Assembly: GCA_964387685.1 (NCBI GenBank)
Contig: CAYLXK010000013.1
Location: 62,001-126,000, forward strand
From: Bryobacter sp964387685
Lineage (GTDB): Bacteria > Acidobacteriota > Terriglobia > Bryobacterales > Bryobacteraceae
DNA: 64,000 bases
Direction of reading: 5' to 3'
The notes under the pieces are model-generated. The model was not told the origin of the DNA. It made no database searches and saw only the letters and a list, made by a program, of their open reading frames with translations. This document shows positions 1 through 9,524 of this stretch, piece after piece (within the stretch, counting starts at the first letter, position 1; the number at the start of each line of letters is the position of its first letter). A program made the translations under genes and the position numbers.

Positions 1-5
1 GCTTC

Positions 6-1556
6 TTATGGCTTGACGCGCCGCTGATGAGTACTCGGGATCTTCATATCTTCCCGGTACTTGGCCACCGTCCGGCGGGTCACTTGAATTCCTTCGGCGT
101 TCAACCGCGCCGTGATCTGGTCGTCCGTGAGCGGGTGCGCCGTGTCTTCCTCTTCGATCATTTTCTTGACTCGCCGTTTCAGTACCAGCAGCGCCGTGCC
201 CGCGCCCGCCGGTCCCTGTACGGCCTCACTGAAGAAATAACGCAGCTCAAACACACCCTGCGGCGTGTGCACGTATTTGCTGGAAACCGCGCGGCTTACG
301 GTGGAAGGATGCACTCCGATTTCTTCGGCCAGGTCTTTGATCATCATCGGCTGCAGCGCGTCGATGCCATGCTCCAAAAACTCCTTCTGCCGCTCCACCA
401 CGCACTGGCACACCTTGAGGATCGTCTGCCGCCGCTGTTCAATGTTCTTCATCAGCATCAGGGCACTGGAATAGCGCTCCCGGATGTAGTTCCGCACGTC
501 TTTCTCCGGCGTTTGTTCTTTGTTATCCAGGAGCCGCCGGTAACCGGAGTTCAAACGAATCAGCGGCAGGTCCTCATCGTTCAGCTGGATCAGATAGTCT
601 TCGCCCTCTTTGAAGATATAGACGTCCGGCTCTACGGCCTGTGCGGCTTGCGAGCTGTAGCGCAGCCCCGGGTGAGGATTCAGCTTTCGAATCACCCCCA
701 TCGCAGTTTCCACGTGCTCCATGGGCCGCCCCAACAAGCGCGCGATCTCCTTGAACTCGCGACGCTCCACAAGCCTCATGTGCTTGTCGATGATCTGCCA
801 CGCCACACCTCCTTCGGCGCTCCGGCTCTGGAGTTGCAGCAGTAAGCATTCCCGCATATCGCGCGCGCCCACCCCGGCCGGGTCCAAACTCTGCACCACC
901 CGCAAAGCCTCTTCCAGGTCCTCGCGCACATGCCCTTCCGCCGCCTCTACATCTTCCAGCGTCTCAATCAGGTAGCCGTTCTCATCCAAGTTGCCGACGA
1001 TCGCCTCAGCCGCGTCCCGCACTCCTTCGCTCATCACCACCAGGCTCAACTGCTCCTGCAAGTGCGTGCTCAATGTGACGGGCGAACTCAGAAAGGTTTC
1101 GAATGATGGCTTCTCCGGTGTCTCAGCCGCAGGACTCTTGTGGCCAGGATCGAGGTACTCGTCAAAGTAGCTGCCGAAATCGATCTCGTCGAACGGATCG
1201 GCTTGCTTCGGCGTTTCCGGCAACTCGCCCGTCTCACTCGACCCGTCGGCGGAAGCTTCCCCACCGCCTTCGCCTTCGCTCTCACTGGCCGGCCCAGGCG
1301 TCGACTCCAGCATCGACATCACCGATTGGTCCGCCGGCTCACCCAACCTCTCAGCTTCCAGAAGAGACTGCACCTCCTGTGGCGTCAGTTCCTCCCCTTC
1401 GTTGCTTTCATCCAGGAACGGGTTGGACTCCAACTCCTGGTTGATCATTTCCTTCAGTTCCAGCCGGTTCAACTGGAGCACGGTGACCAACTGCACTAGC
1501 CCAGGAGTCAGCGTTTGCTTCTGCGCTAATCTTACGTCTAATCGCGGCGAAAGCAT
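6..1556 (-). CDS. rpoN: RNA polymerase sigma-54 factor RpoN
   Basis: Alternative sigma factor that directs RNA polymerase to -24/-12 promoters and needs AAA+ activators for open complex formation. The 516-residue product has the full family layout. A Gln/Leu-rich region I (about residues 10-48) is followed by a long acidic region II (about 50-130), the core-binding domain (about 150-300), a helix-turn-helix near 405-440, and the RpoN box TRRTVAKYR at about 493-501, which reads the -24 element. Length is at the long end for the family because of the acidic linker. The start at 1556 gives region I at the extreme N-terminus. The stop lies 6 bases from the window edge, so the gene is complete. 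It is divergent from the small exported protein at 1619. Confidence 0.97.
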   Translation of the reverse strand: MLSPRLDVRLAQKQTLTPGLVQLVTVLQLNRLELKEMINQELESNPFLDESNEGEELTPQEVQSLLEAERLGEPADQSVMSMLESTPGPASESEGEGGGEASADGSSETGELPETPKQADPFDEIDFGSYFDEYLDPGHKSPAAETPEKPSFETFLSSPVTLSTHLQEQLSLVVMSEGVRDAAEAIVGNLDENGYLIETLEDVEAAEGHVREDLEEALRVVQSLDPAGVGARDMRECLLLQLQSRSAEGGVAWQIIDKHMRLVERREFKEIARLLGRPMEHVETAMGVIRKLNPHPGLRYSSQAAQAVEPDVYIFKEGEDYLIQLNDEDLPLIRLNSGYRRLLDNKEQTPEKDVRNYIRERYSSALMLMKNIEQRRQTILKVCQCVVERQKEFLEHGIDALQPMMIKDLAEEIGVHPSTVSRAVSSKYVHTPQGVFELRYFFSEAVQGPAGAGTALLVLKRRVKKMIEEEDTAHPLTDDQITARLNAEGIQVTRRTVAKYREDMKIPSTHQRRVKP

Positions 1557-1618
1557 TGTTTCAGCTTCAGAATACCAAGCATGCTAACAATCGCACTGAA
1601 AATTGCGACCAGCCCGCT

Positions 1619-2116
1619 ATGAAACCACTTTTTGTTTCTCCGCTCCTCCTGGCCACCCTCCTCGCCGGCACTTCTCTGAATTGCGTCGACTTCGCTACCT
1701 CCCCGGGCTCGCTCTTTGAAACGGTGCGCCCTCTGAGCGAAATCGCCCTCATGTCGGACGATAACGCCGAGAGCCGAGAATTCGCGCAGCGCAAGCTCGC
1801 CTCGGTCTTGGAGGCGGCGCGGCAGGACAGCGCCAATTTTGAAAAACAGGTGGCCGCCGGTTTTCTCGCCGAAGCCTTACGCCAAATTTGGGGCCGCAGC
1901 GCCGCTAAGCTCGATGGCATGGCCTTCCTCCACCGTGCCCTCGAAATCCAGCCCAAGAACCCGGAATTACATCTCTTGCTTGCCCTTGCCTACCTCCCGC
2001 GCGACTCGGCCAAAGCCGCCCGCCACCGCATCCTCGCGCGGGATCTTGCCCAAAAAAATTCCGCCGCGGCCAAGAATCTCGAAAAAACTTCGAAATTCTT
2101 CCCCGCGGCGGAGTAA
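1619..2116 (+). CDS. Small exported TPR-like hypothetical protein
   Basis: Not assigned to a named family. The 165-residue product begins with a hydrophobic signal-like segment (residues 4-20) ending at Cys22, but Asn at -1 is not a canonical lipobox, so lipidation is uncertain. The remainder is Ala-rich and helical. Residues about 95-150 look like one or two degenerate tetratricopeptide units (leucine-spaced helices with an Ala-Tyr-Leu turn). The ATG at 1619 was preferred over the longer frame from 1556 because it places the signal segment at the N-terminus and avoids overlap with rpoN. It ends 41 bases before convergent ahcY, with a hairpin between. Function unknown. Confidence 0.7.
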   Translation: MKPLFVSPLLLATLLAGTSLNCVDFATSPGSLFETVRPLSEIALMSDDNAESREFAQRKLASVLEAARQDSANFEKQVAAGFLAEALRQIWGRSAAKLDGMAFLHRALEIQPKNPELHLLLALAYLPRDSAKAARHRILARDLAQKNSAAAKNLEKTSKFFPAAE

Positions 2117-2127
2117 AAGACTACCAC

Positions 2128-2154
2128 TTCGAGCGCTCTGCTTCTACGCTCGAA
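2128..2154. terminator. Possible bidirectional hairpin between convergent genes
   Basis: Perfect 8-base arms TTCGAGCG (2128-2135) and CGCTCGAA (2147-2154) flank an 11-base loop, in the 41-base gap between the exported protein and ahcY. There is no clear U-run on either side, so intrinsic termination is only plausible. It is one of very few convergent junctions here with room for such a structure. Confidence 0.45.
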
Positions 2155-2157
2155 AGG

Positions 2158-3585
<1,428 letters not shown>

Positions 3586-3620
3586 CTTGGTGATTGCTCC
3601 TACGAAAAGAATAACATACT

Positions 3621-3650
3621 TCTATCAATTCATCATGATGTGTTGATAGA
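3621..3650. promoter_or_regulatory. Palindromic operator between ahcY and the ArsR-methyltransferase gene
   Basis: Thirty-base near-perfect palindrome. Outer arms TCTATCAA (3621-3628) and TTGATAGA (3643-3650) are perfect, and the core CATCATGATG (3631-3640) is itself self-complementary. Only 2 of 15 base pairs mismatch. It sits in the 87-base gap between the two divergent starts, where ahcY and regulator promoters must both lie. Dyads of this size are typical of ArsR-family dimers. Binding by the adjacent regulator is inference. Confidence 0.75.
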
Positions 3651-3672
3651 CTCGAAGGAGACAAATTTTTCG

Positions 3673-4614
3673 ATGGCCACTTTTCTCAAGTCACTCAAGC
3701 TCTTGGGCGACGAGTCCCGTCTGCGTCTCTTACGGCTTCTGGCTAAGGAAGAACTCAGTGTCGCCGAACTCCAGGAAATCCTCGGCATGGGCCAATCCCG
3801 CATCTCCATGGCCCTCTCGCAGTTACGCCAGGCGGGCTTGGTTGAGCTCAGAAAGTCCGCGCAAAAGAGTCTCTATCGCTTTGATGGCGATGAGGCGATC
3901 CTCTCGATGCTCTCGCAGGCATCCCAAGAGTTGCCGGAGGCCGCCGAAGACGACGACGCCCTCGCTTTAGCTCTGACAAAGCGGAAAGACAAAATGCGCG
4001 CCTACTTCGATGAGCTTGCCGGTCGTTTCGGCCGTCACTACGTTCCCGGACGTTCCTGGAAAGCGACCGCCGAAATGCTCTTGAAACTGCTTCCGCCCAT
4101 GAAGATTGCCGACATCGGGGCCGGCGAAGGCACCTTGTCGCTCTTGCTCTCCCAGCGCGCCAGCCACGTCTACGCCATCGACAATTCCGAAAAGATGATT
4201 GCCTATGGCCGCGAGGCCGCCGTCCGCAGTGGCGTCGAAAACATTGAATATCTCCTCGGCGATCTGGAAAAGCTCCCGCTACCGGAGGCCTCGGTGGACC
4301 TCGCCCTCTTTAGCCAGAGCTTGCATCACGCCCTGCACCCTGCCATCGCCGTGCAGGAGGCCTTCCGCATCCTTCATCCCGGAGGCCGTCTGGTCATCCT
4401 GGACCTTGTCCGCCATTCTTTTGAGGAGGCGCGCGAGCTCTACGCCGATCTATGGCTCGGCTTCGGCCAGGCCGAACTAGGCCGCCTTTGCCGCGACGCG
4501 GGTTTTGCCGATTTCGAGGTCTCGATCGTCCATCGGGAGAACGAAGCGCCTCACTTTGAAACCCTTCTAGCCCTGGCCGCTAAGCCTATCTCGGCTGGCT
4601 TACCAGCATCGTGA
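3673..4614 (+). CDS. ArsR-family regulator fused to a SAM-dependent methyltransferase domain (SahR-like)
   Basis: The 313-residue protein has an N-terminal ArsR winged helix (about 1-90, with recognition helix SRISMALSQLRQAGL). It is joined to a class I methyltransferase-like domain whose SAM-binding glycine motif (IADIGAGEGT) lies near residue 145 and whose motif IV region reads LALFSQSLHHA. It is divergent from ahcY across a palindrome. SahR regulators of the methionine cycle in Proteobacteria belong to the ArsR family, and some carry such a domain as effector sensor. The most likely role is therefore repression of ahcY, relieved by S-adenosylhomocysteine. ATG 3673 is preferred over the GTG at 3640, which lies inside the palindrome; an AAGGAG lies about 12 bases upstream. 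The 3' end overlaps the convergent hydrolase by 29 bases. Confidence 0.88.
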   Translation: MATFLKSLKLLGDESRLRLLRLLAKEELSVAELQEILGMGQSRISMALSQLRQAGLVELRKSAQKSLYRFDGDEAILSMLSQASQELPEAAEDDDALALALTKRKDKMRAYFDELAGRFGRHYVPGRSWKATAEMLLKLLPPMKIADIGAGEGTLSLLLSQRASHVYAIDNSEKMIAYGREAAVRSGVENIEYLLGDLEKLPLPEASVDLALFSQSLHHALHPAIAVQEAFRILHPGGRLVILDLVRHSFEEARELYADLWLGFGQAELGRLCRDAGFADFEVSIVHRENEAPHFETLLALAAKPISAGLPAS

Positions 4615-5512
4615 GGGCCTCGCGCGCACGCGCCTTCGCTCCCGGAGCAAGCGTCAAATGGCGGCGCTGCGCACCCTTTGTGGGCTTCCAACTGGTGCGT
4701 CCGTCCGGCAACACTCCCACCTCGCCCGCCTCCGACAGGCCGAAATACCCTCGTTCCGGTCGAATCGCATAAAGGACGCTTGTCAGGTCCCAGGTTGGCC
4801 GGTCGTGGGGAAAAGCTTGGAATTGCTTGTACGCTTCCACGATGGGATTGCCGGGGGCATGCGCAAAGTCTTTCGCAATGCTCTCTGCGGGATACTCGAG
4901 CGCCAGTCCAATCTCAAAGCCGCTGAACACGATGGGCGTCGGCCATTCGGCAAAGACCCGGCGCGCCGCGGCAATGTCCGTGTAAACGTTGTATTCCTTC
5001 TCGCCCCTAGGAAAGGCCCCGGCCATCGCGCTCACCATCCTTACTTTGCGCCGCGCCAGTTCACGCCCGCCCGGCCGCGCCAATAGCCGCGCCAGATTCG
5101 TGCTGAAGCCAACCTGGATGATCACGACGCTCCCGTCCGGCTGGTCTGCCAGAGTCTTCAGCAAGAGGTCCGTCGCATCCGGATAGCTGGCCTTGGCCGC
5201 CAACCCCTCGCCGCTCAACATCTTATTCTCAAGCTCCGGCGTAGGACCGTCCTTTAGCAGCCCCACCGGAATAGCCGGCCTCCCGTAAAAAGCGTTGATG
5301 CGCTCGCAAAAAGCCGCGGCCAGCGGGTGTCCCTTCGTAACGGTTACTGCCAGCAGTTTGGCTTCGTTTCGTTGCTCAAATGCATGAATCATCGCCAGCG
5401 CCAGCGCGTCGTCGCAATCGTTGCCCATATCGGTATCGAAGATCACGCGTGTCTGCCCCGCCGCAAGGCAAACCCCAAGCAGAATCCCGCTCCAGAACCG
5501 AACGCTAGCCAA
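4586..5512 (-). CDS. Exported inosine-uridine-preferring nucleoside hydrolase family protein
   Basis: Hydrolase of the N-glycosidic bond of ribonucleosides, by family. The 308-residue product starts with a short signal peptide (about residues 1-19). The calcium/ribose-binding aspartate cluster follows at once at residues 26-35 (DTDMGNDCDD), which matches family variants with an extended DTDxGNDxDD motif. Export implies action on extracellular nucleosides or related glycosides rather than cytosolic salvage. The ATG overlaps the stop of the upstream oxidoreductase by 8 bases, indicating co-transcription. Substrate cannot be read from sequence. Confidence 0.85.
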   Translation of the reverse strand: MASVRFWSGILLGVCLAAGQTRVIFDTDMGNDCDDALALAMIHAFEQRNEAKLLAVTVTKGHPLAAAFCERINAFYGRPAIPVGLLKDGPTPELENKMLSGEGLAAKASYPDATDLLLKTLADQPDGSVVIIQVGFSTNLARLLARPGGRELARRKVRMVSAMAGAFPRGEKEYNVYTDIAAARRVFAEWPTPIVFSGFEIGLALEYPAESIAKDFAHAPGNPIVEAYKQFQAFPHDRPTWDLTSVLYAIRPERGYFGLSEAGEVGVLPDGRTSWKPTKGAQRRHLTLAPGAKARAREALTMLVSQPR

Positions 5513-6650
5513 GGTCTACCCAACCGCGCCGCGCGTCGCTCTCGGCCACCGCCTCCAGCAGCTTCATGCCCCTCAGACCATCGGCGAACGTTGGGAAATC
5601 CACCTCCACGCTCGGATCGGCAATCTTCTGATAGAAGCGCTTGAATAGTTGCTTGTGGCTATCGTCGTAACCCTCGCTATGCCCACCCGGCAGGTCCGCG
5701 AAACCCGCAGCCTTGCCCATTAGTAGGGAAGGATCCTTGACGATCGTCTGATTCGGCGAATTCCGGTGCCCGATCCATAGCTCGTCGGGCCGCTCCTGAT
5801 TCCAGCTCACCCCACACTTCGTTCCGTAAATTTCGATGCGGAAGCTATTCTTGTTCCCGGCCGAAATCTGGCTCACCGTAAACGCCCCCCTTGCCCGATC
5901 GCCTAAATGCAGCAGCACGGCCCCAAAATCGTCCGTGTCAATCGGAATGGCCTGGTAATCGTCGGGGCTCAACGTCTTACCACTGAACGTCTGCACGCTG
6001 CCCTTGGGCTTCTTCCGCGTCTTATGGAAGGTGGTCAGCTCCGCGCAAACCGCCGTAATCGGTAGCGCGGTCAGGTGCTGAATCATGTCCATCCAATGAC
6101 TGCCGATATCTCCCATGGCTCGCAGTTTCCCATTGGAATCCGCCTCAATCCGCCAGTTGTAGTCCGTGTCGTACAGAAGCCAGTCCTGCGAATAAGTCCC
6201 TTGTACGGCCAGGACCTCGCCTAGCTCTCCCGCCGCGATAAATTGCCGGATGTGCTGCACCACCGGGTAGTAGCGCAAGTTGTGATTCGTCGCGTGAACG
6301 ATTCCTTTGTTTTCTGCGAGATCGAGAAGCTCCTGCGCCTCTGCGCTCGTCATCGTTAGTGGCTTCTCGCACAAGACATGCTTGCCCGCCGCAATCGCCG
6401 CCTTCGCCATGGGCGCATGCAGCGCATTGGGCGTACAGATATGAACGGCGTCGATACTGCCGTCCGCCATGACACTTTCCCAGTTCGCCGCCGCCGTTTC
6501 AATGTGCATCTGGGCGGCAAAGGCCTTCGCTTTTTCCTCGCTCGACCCTGACACAGCCGCTACCTCCACATAGCCCAATCGCCGCACCGCTTCTGTGTGC
6601 ACGATCCCCATAAATCCTGTTCCCAACATCGCCGTACGAATCTTTTTCAT
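5505..6650 (-). CDS. Gfo/Idh/MocA family oxidoreductase
   Basis: NAD(P)-dependent sugar or cyclitol dehydrogenase family. The 381-residue product has the Rossmann motif GTGFMG at 10-15 and the diagnostic CEKP motif at about 94-97. A C-terminal alpha/beta domain includes GDIGSHWMDMIQHL, where Gly-Ser-His-x-x-Asp is the usual catalytic neighbourhood. There is no Tat signal, so the protein is cytosolic. It is translationally coupled to the downstream secreted nucleoside hydrolase, suggesting a shared carbohydrate or nucleoside catabolic role. The substrate is unknown. Confidence 0.9.
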   Translation of the reverse strand: MKKIRTAMLGTGFMGIVHTEAVRRLGYVEVAAVSGSSEEKAKAFAAQMHIETAAANWESVMADGSIDAVHICTPNALHAPMAKAAIAAGKHVLCEKPLTMTSAEAQELLDLAENKGIVHATNHNLRYYPVVQHIRQFIAAGELGEVLAVQGTYSQDWLLYDTDYNWRIEADSNGKLRAMGDIGSHWMDMIQHLTALPITAVCAELTTFHKTRKKPKGSVQTFSGKTLSPDDYQAIPIDTDDFGAVLLHLGDRARGAFTVSQISAGNKNSFRIEIYGTKCGVSWNQERPDELWIGHRNSPNQTIVKDPSLLMGKAAGFADLPGGHSEGYDDSHKQLFKRFYQKIADPSVEVDFPTFADGLRGMKLLEAVAESDARRGWVDLG

Positions 6651-6782
6651 AGCTTCAACAATCTATCGTATTCGACCGCAAACCGCCGATATAGAGGTGA
6701 GCGCGAAAGCCTGCTTGCTAGACTGAAGTGTTTCTTTCCCGACGCCGCTTCCTCTTCGTTCTCACTCTTTCGCTTTGACTTT

Positions 6783-7082
6783 ATGGTTGTTCGCATCCGC
6801 CTAGGTACCGGTCCCCGCATTCATCCACAACGCAATGTGGAGGCCAAACTTGCGCTCGCTATCTCCAGCTTGCTGACGCCCGCCGCCGTACTCAGCATGG
6901 CGGTAGCCCTGTGGCGGGTGCTGGCCGACGCCAACGTCACCGAACAATTTGCGATTCAGGGCGGTCTCTTCTCCCACTGGCAAGTCTGGTTGGCCTTTGG
7001 GATCGTTTTGCAAACCCTCGCCATCTACCTAGACCGTCATGGACGCCGCATCGATGCCCGCCGCCTCGAACGGCAATCCTAA
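6783..7082 (+). CDS. Small two-helix membrane protein
   Basis: A 99-residue product with two hydrophobic segments (about 24-45 and 70-87) separated by a short loop, and a basic C-terminal tail. No recognised domain. The ATG at 6783 gives a short basic leader before the first helix. A longer frame back to 6597 would overlap the Gfo/Idh gene and looks spurious. The 3' end overlaps the next gene, a GT87-like membrane protein, by 44 bases in another frame, so they are probably co-transcribed. Function unknown. Confidence 0.7.
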   Translation: MVVRIRLGTGPRIHPQRNVEAKLALAISSLLTPAAVLSMAVALWRVLADANVTEQFAIQGGLFSHWQVWLAFGIVLQTLAIYLDRHGRRIDARRLERQS

Positions 7083-8175
7083 ACTCGCCCTCGCCTTCCT
7101 GGCTAGCGGCCTTATCTCTTCCGGCCTGCTCGGCCTAGCCTCCCAGGAAATGTTGCGCACCGGCCGCAACGACTTCATGGGCTTTTATTCCACGGGAAAA
7201 CTTGCCTTCAGCGGCCAGCTCTATCACCCCCCCGCTCACCATGCCGTGCAATATGAGCAAACGGGTTACCACGGTCGGGCCTGGATTTGTGTCCGCTTCC
7301 CCTATCTCGCCCTCTTCTTTTGGCCTTACTCCAGCCTCGACTACCGGGTGGCTTGGCCTACCTATTTGGCCGTTTCGCTCTTGGCGGTGGGCGCATTCCT
7401 TTTGCTCTGGCCATCGCCGGAAAAACTTTGGATCCTGGCCGTATGCGCCGCGACACTCCCCCTGAGCGCTAGTATCCTCAACGGCCAGGACGTGGTCTTC
7501 CTGCTCGTCTGGCTAGCCCTCGGATTTCGTCTCTTAAGCCTGGATCGACCCTTTCTGGCCGGGCTTGCCTGGAGCCTCTTGGCTGCCAAGCCCCATCTTT
7601 TCCTCTATTTTCCCCTAATCCTGCTTTACCGCAGACAATGGCGCATTCTTGGCGGATTTGGCTCGGGCGGCTTGGCCCTCCTCGTAGTTAGCTTCCTGGT
7701 CGGCGGTGCGGCCTGGATGCCCCAGTTATTGGAAGTTCTCCGCATCCCGGACTTGCACGACACCAAGCAAATGCCCAATCTCGCACTGCTGTTCGGCCGT
7801 GGCCCAGTGCTCTCTCTCGTGGCTGCGCCCGCCTTGGCCGCCGCTCTATGGATGCTCGCGCGGCGCACTTCGCTGCCGCTCGCTCTGGCCGCCTCGATCC
7901 CCGCTTCGATCTTGCTCGCCAGCCACGTTTACATCTCAGATCTGGCGCTGCTGATCCCCTTTGTTCTCTATTCGTGGAAGGAAATCACTGCCCCCGCGCA
8001 CCGCTGGCTTCTTACCTGGTATCTTCTTCCTTTCGGAACCATGCTCCTCGTCCTCGGCACACCCTGGGCCTACTCGGCCCCCATCGGCCTTTTGTTGCTG
8101 CTGGGCTCGGCGATCGCCTGGCCTATTCGCTCAGCTTTGCCGCCGCCTTCTTCTCCCCGCCCTTGCCCGGATTAG
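7039..8175 (+). CDS. GT87/DUF2029-family membrane glycosyltransferase-like protein
   Basis: The 378-residue product is a polytopic membrane protein with about nine or ten hydrophobic segments. Near the N-terminus it has the family hallmark pattern Asp-Phe-x-x-Phe-Tyr-x-x-Gly-Lys-Leu-Ala then LYHP, with the Asp expected to be catalytic, and further on SILNGQ and LLAAKPHLFLY. Families with this pattern use polyprenyl-phosphate sugars as donors and act on the outer membrane leaflet. The start overlaps the preceding small membrane gene by 44 bases. The 3' end overlaps the convergent RND adaptor by 53 bases. Acceptor and sugar are unknown. Confidence 0.8.
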   Translation: MDAASMPAASNGNPKLALAFLASGLISSGLLGLASQEMLRTGRNDFMGFYSTGKLAFSGQLYHPPAHHAVQYEQTGYHGRAWICVRFPYLALFFWPYSSLDYRVAWPTYLAVSLLAVGAFLLLWPSPEKLWILAVCAATLPLSASILNGQDVVFLLVWLALGFRLLSLDRPFLAGLAWSLLAAKPHLFLYFPLILLYRRQWRILGGFGSGGLALLVVSFLVGGAAWMPQLLEVLRIPDLHDTKQMPNLALLFGRGPVLSLVAAPALAAALWMLARRTSLPLALAASIPASILLASHVYISDLALLIPFVLYSWKEITAPAHRWLLTWYLLPFGTMLLVLGTPWAYSAPIGLLLLLGSAIAWPIRSALPPPSSPRPCPD

Positions 8176-9370
8176 CGCTATTGTCTACGGCGACTTTGCT
8201 GCCGGTATCCAGCCGCGGTAGATTCGAGGTGGCTACCGTTTCTCCCGCCGCTACCCCTTCCAAAATCTCCACTTCGTTCTCAAAACGATCACCCAGCTTC
8301 ACTTCCCGGGCATCGATCACGCCATCCTTTATTACGTAGACTTTGTTCGATCCCAGCACATACTGGACGGCGCGCGTTGGAAGCAAAACGATATTCTCTG
8401 CCCGGTCTGTCGGGATGATCGCTCGCGCATAGCTGCCCGGCTTGAGCCGTGAGCCTGGATTATCGATCAGGGCCTCGGCAACAAAAGTTCTTTTGGCCTG
8501 GTCCACCGTGGGAGAGACGCGCCAAATCTTGCCGCTGAATTTCTGCCCCTCAAAGGCTTCGATCTCCACCTGGGCGGTGATCCCTGTCTTGATATACGGA
8601 GCAAACTTCTCCGGTACGTCGATGCGCAAGCGCAACGGGTCCGTTTTCACCAGCACCATCAGCGGCGTGTTCGCCCGCACGTATTGCCCCACGGTCACTT
8701 GCCGCTCCTTTACACTGGCGGCAAAAGGGGCGTAAACGTTGGTATCGCGCAGTTTCTTGCGTTGCAGCTCGACAATCGCCTTAAACCGCTCTACTTCCTG
8801 AATCAGGTTGCGCGCCTGGTTGATGGTCGCGTCGTAGTTGGCTTTGGCCGAATTAAAACGCGCCTGCGCCTGGTCCAGATCCGCCTGCGCGCCGATGCCT
8901 TGGTCCCGCAATTCCCGGGTCCGCTTGAAGCGCTGTTCGGCGTCGTCCAAATCGGCCTGGGCCCGCCGCACATCCGGCGTTGTTTTTACGTCCTGCACCC
9001 GCTCCGTTTCCTTGCTTAGCCCCAGCCGTTCCATACTCGACCGCATTTGAGCTTCGTTTTGCTGTAAAAGATAGCGCTGCTCTTCGTCGGAAATGTGAAC
9101 CATCAATTGGCCTTTGCTGACCACATCCCCTAGGTCCACCTTAACCACATCCACGCGCCCATCGATCTCGGCGCTCACAATCGTCTCGTCCAGCGGAAAT
9201 AGAGTTCCCACGCTCTCCACATTTCGCTTGATCACCCGCTCGCGCGCGTCGATGCTTCTCACTTTCATGGGGCCCGCCTCTTTTTTAGCGGCAACCGCCT
9301 TCTCTTCCTTATTGCAGGAGGAAAGCGCGGCAAGGACACCAGCCAGGACAAGTAGAGAAATTCGCTTCAT
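8123..9370 (-). CDS. RND efflux periplasmic adaptor (HlyD/MFP family) lipoprotein
   Basis: Membrane-fusion subunit that would bridge an inner-membrane RND pump and an outer-membrane channel. The 415-residue product has a lipoprotein signal with Cys19 (Leu-Ser-Ser-Cys). A biotinyl-lipoyl half-motif follows at about 60-100 (VDVVKVDLGDVVSKGQLM), then a long alpha-helical hairpin with heptad character (about 105-185), the second lipoyl half, beta-barrel and membrane-proximal domains. No pump or outer-membrane channel gene lies next to it, which is unusual; partners must be elsewhere. It overlaps the convergent GT87-like gene. Confidence 0.93.
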   Translation of the reverse strand: MKRISLLVLAGVLAALSSCNKEEKAVAAKKEAGPMKVRSIDARERVIKRNVESVGTLFPLDETIVSAEIDGRVDVVKVDLGDVVSKGQLMVHISDEEQRYLLQQNEAQMRSSMERLGLSKETERVQDVKTTPDVRRAQADLDDAEQRFKRTRELRDQGIGAQADLDQAQARFNSAKANYDATINQARNLIQEVERFKAIVELQRKKLRDTNVYAPFAASVKERQVTVGQYVRANTPLMVLVKTDPLRLRIDVPEKFAPYIKTGITAQVEIEAFEGQKFSGKIWRVSPTVDQAKRTFVAEALIDNPGSRLKPGSYARAIIPTDRAENIVLLPTRAVQYVLGSNKVYVIKDGVIDAREVKLGDRFENEVEILEGVAAGETVATSNLPRLDTGSKVAVDNSANPGKGGEKKAAAKLSE

Positions 9371-9524
9371 GGGAGATTGGGAATCTTTTTAGTGTAGCCG
9401 TTAAGGACTCTAAGGATAAGCGGAGAACCCGCCATTTTGGTTACAGTTAGGTCGAGTTTCCTCACGCGTTGACAATTCTGTCACGCAGTATTCAACGCAT
9501 ATAAATGTGACGCCTTCATGATGA

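Noticed and set aside
27..845. Long frames opposite rpoN, nuo, isc and ahcY genes
   Set aside because: They mirror GC-rich codon structure of confident genes, lack family motifs and would overlap them completely.
3586..3672. SAH riboswitch upstream of ahcY
   Set aside because: The gap is only 87 bases, the visible structure is a DNA-type symmetrical palindrome, and no SAH-aptamer-like pseudoknot pairing could be traced.
9469..9505. Promoter for the OlsF-like gene (TTGACA at 9469-9474 and TATAAA near 9500)
   Set aside because: The spacer is about 25 bases, far beyond the usual 16-19, and no -10 match lies at the correct distance.
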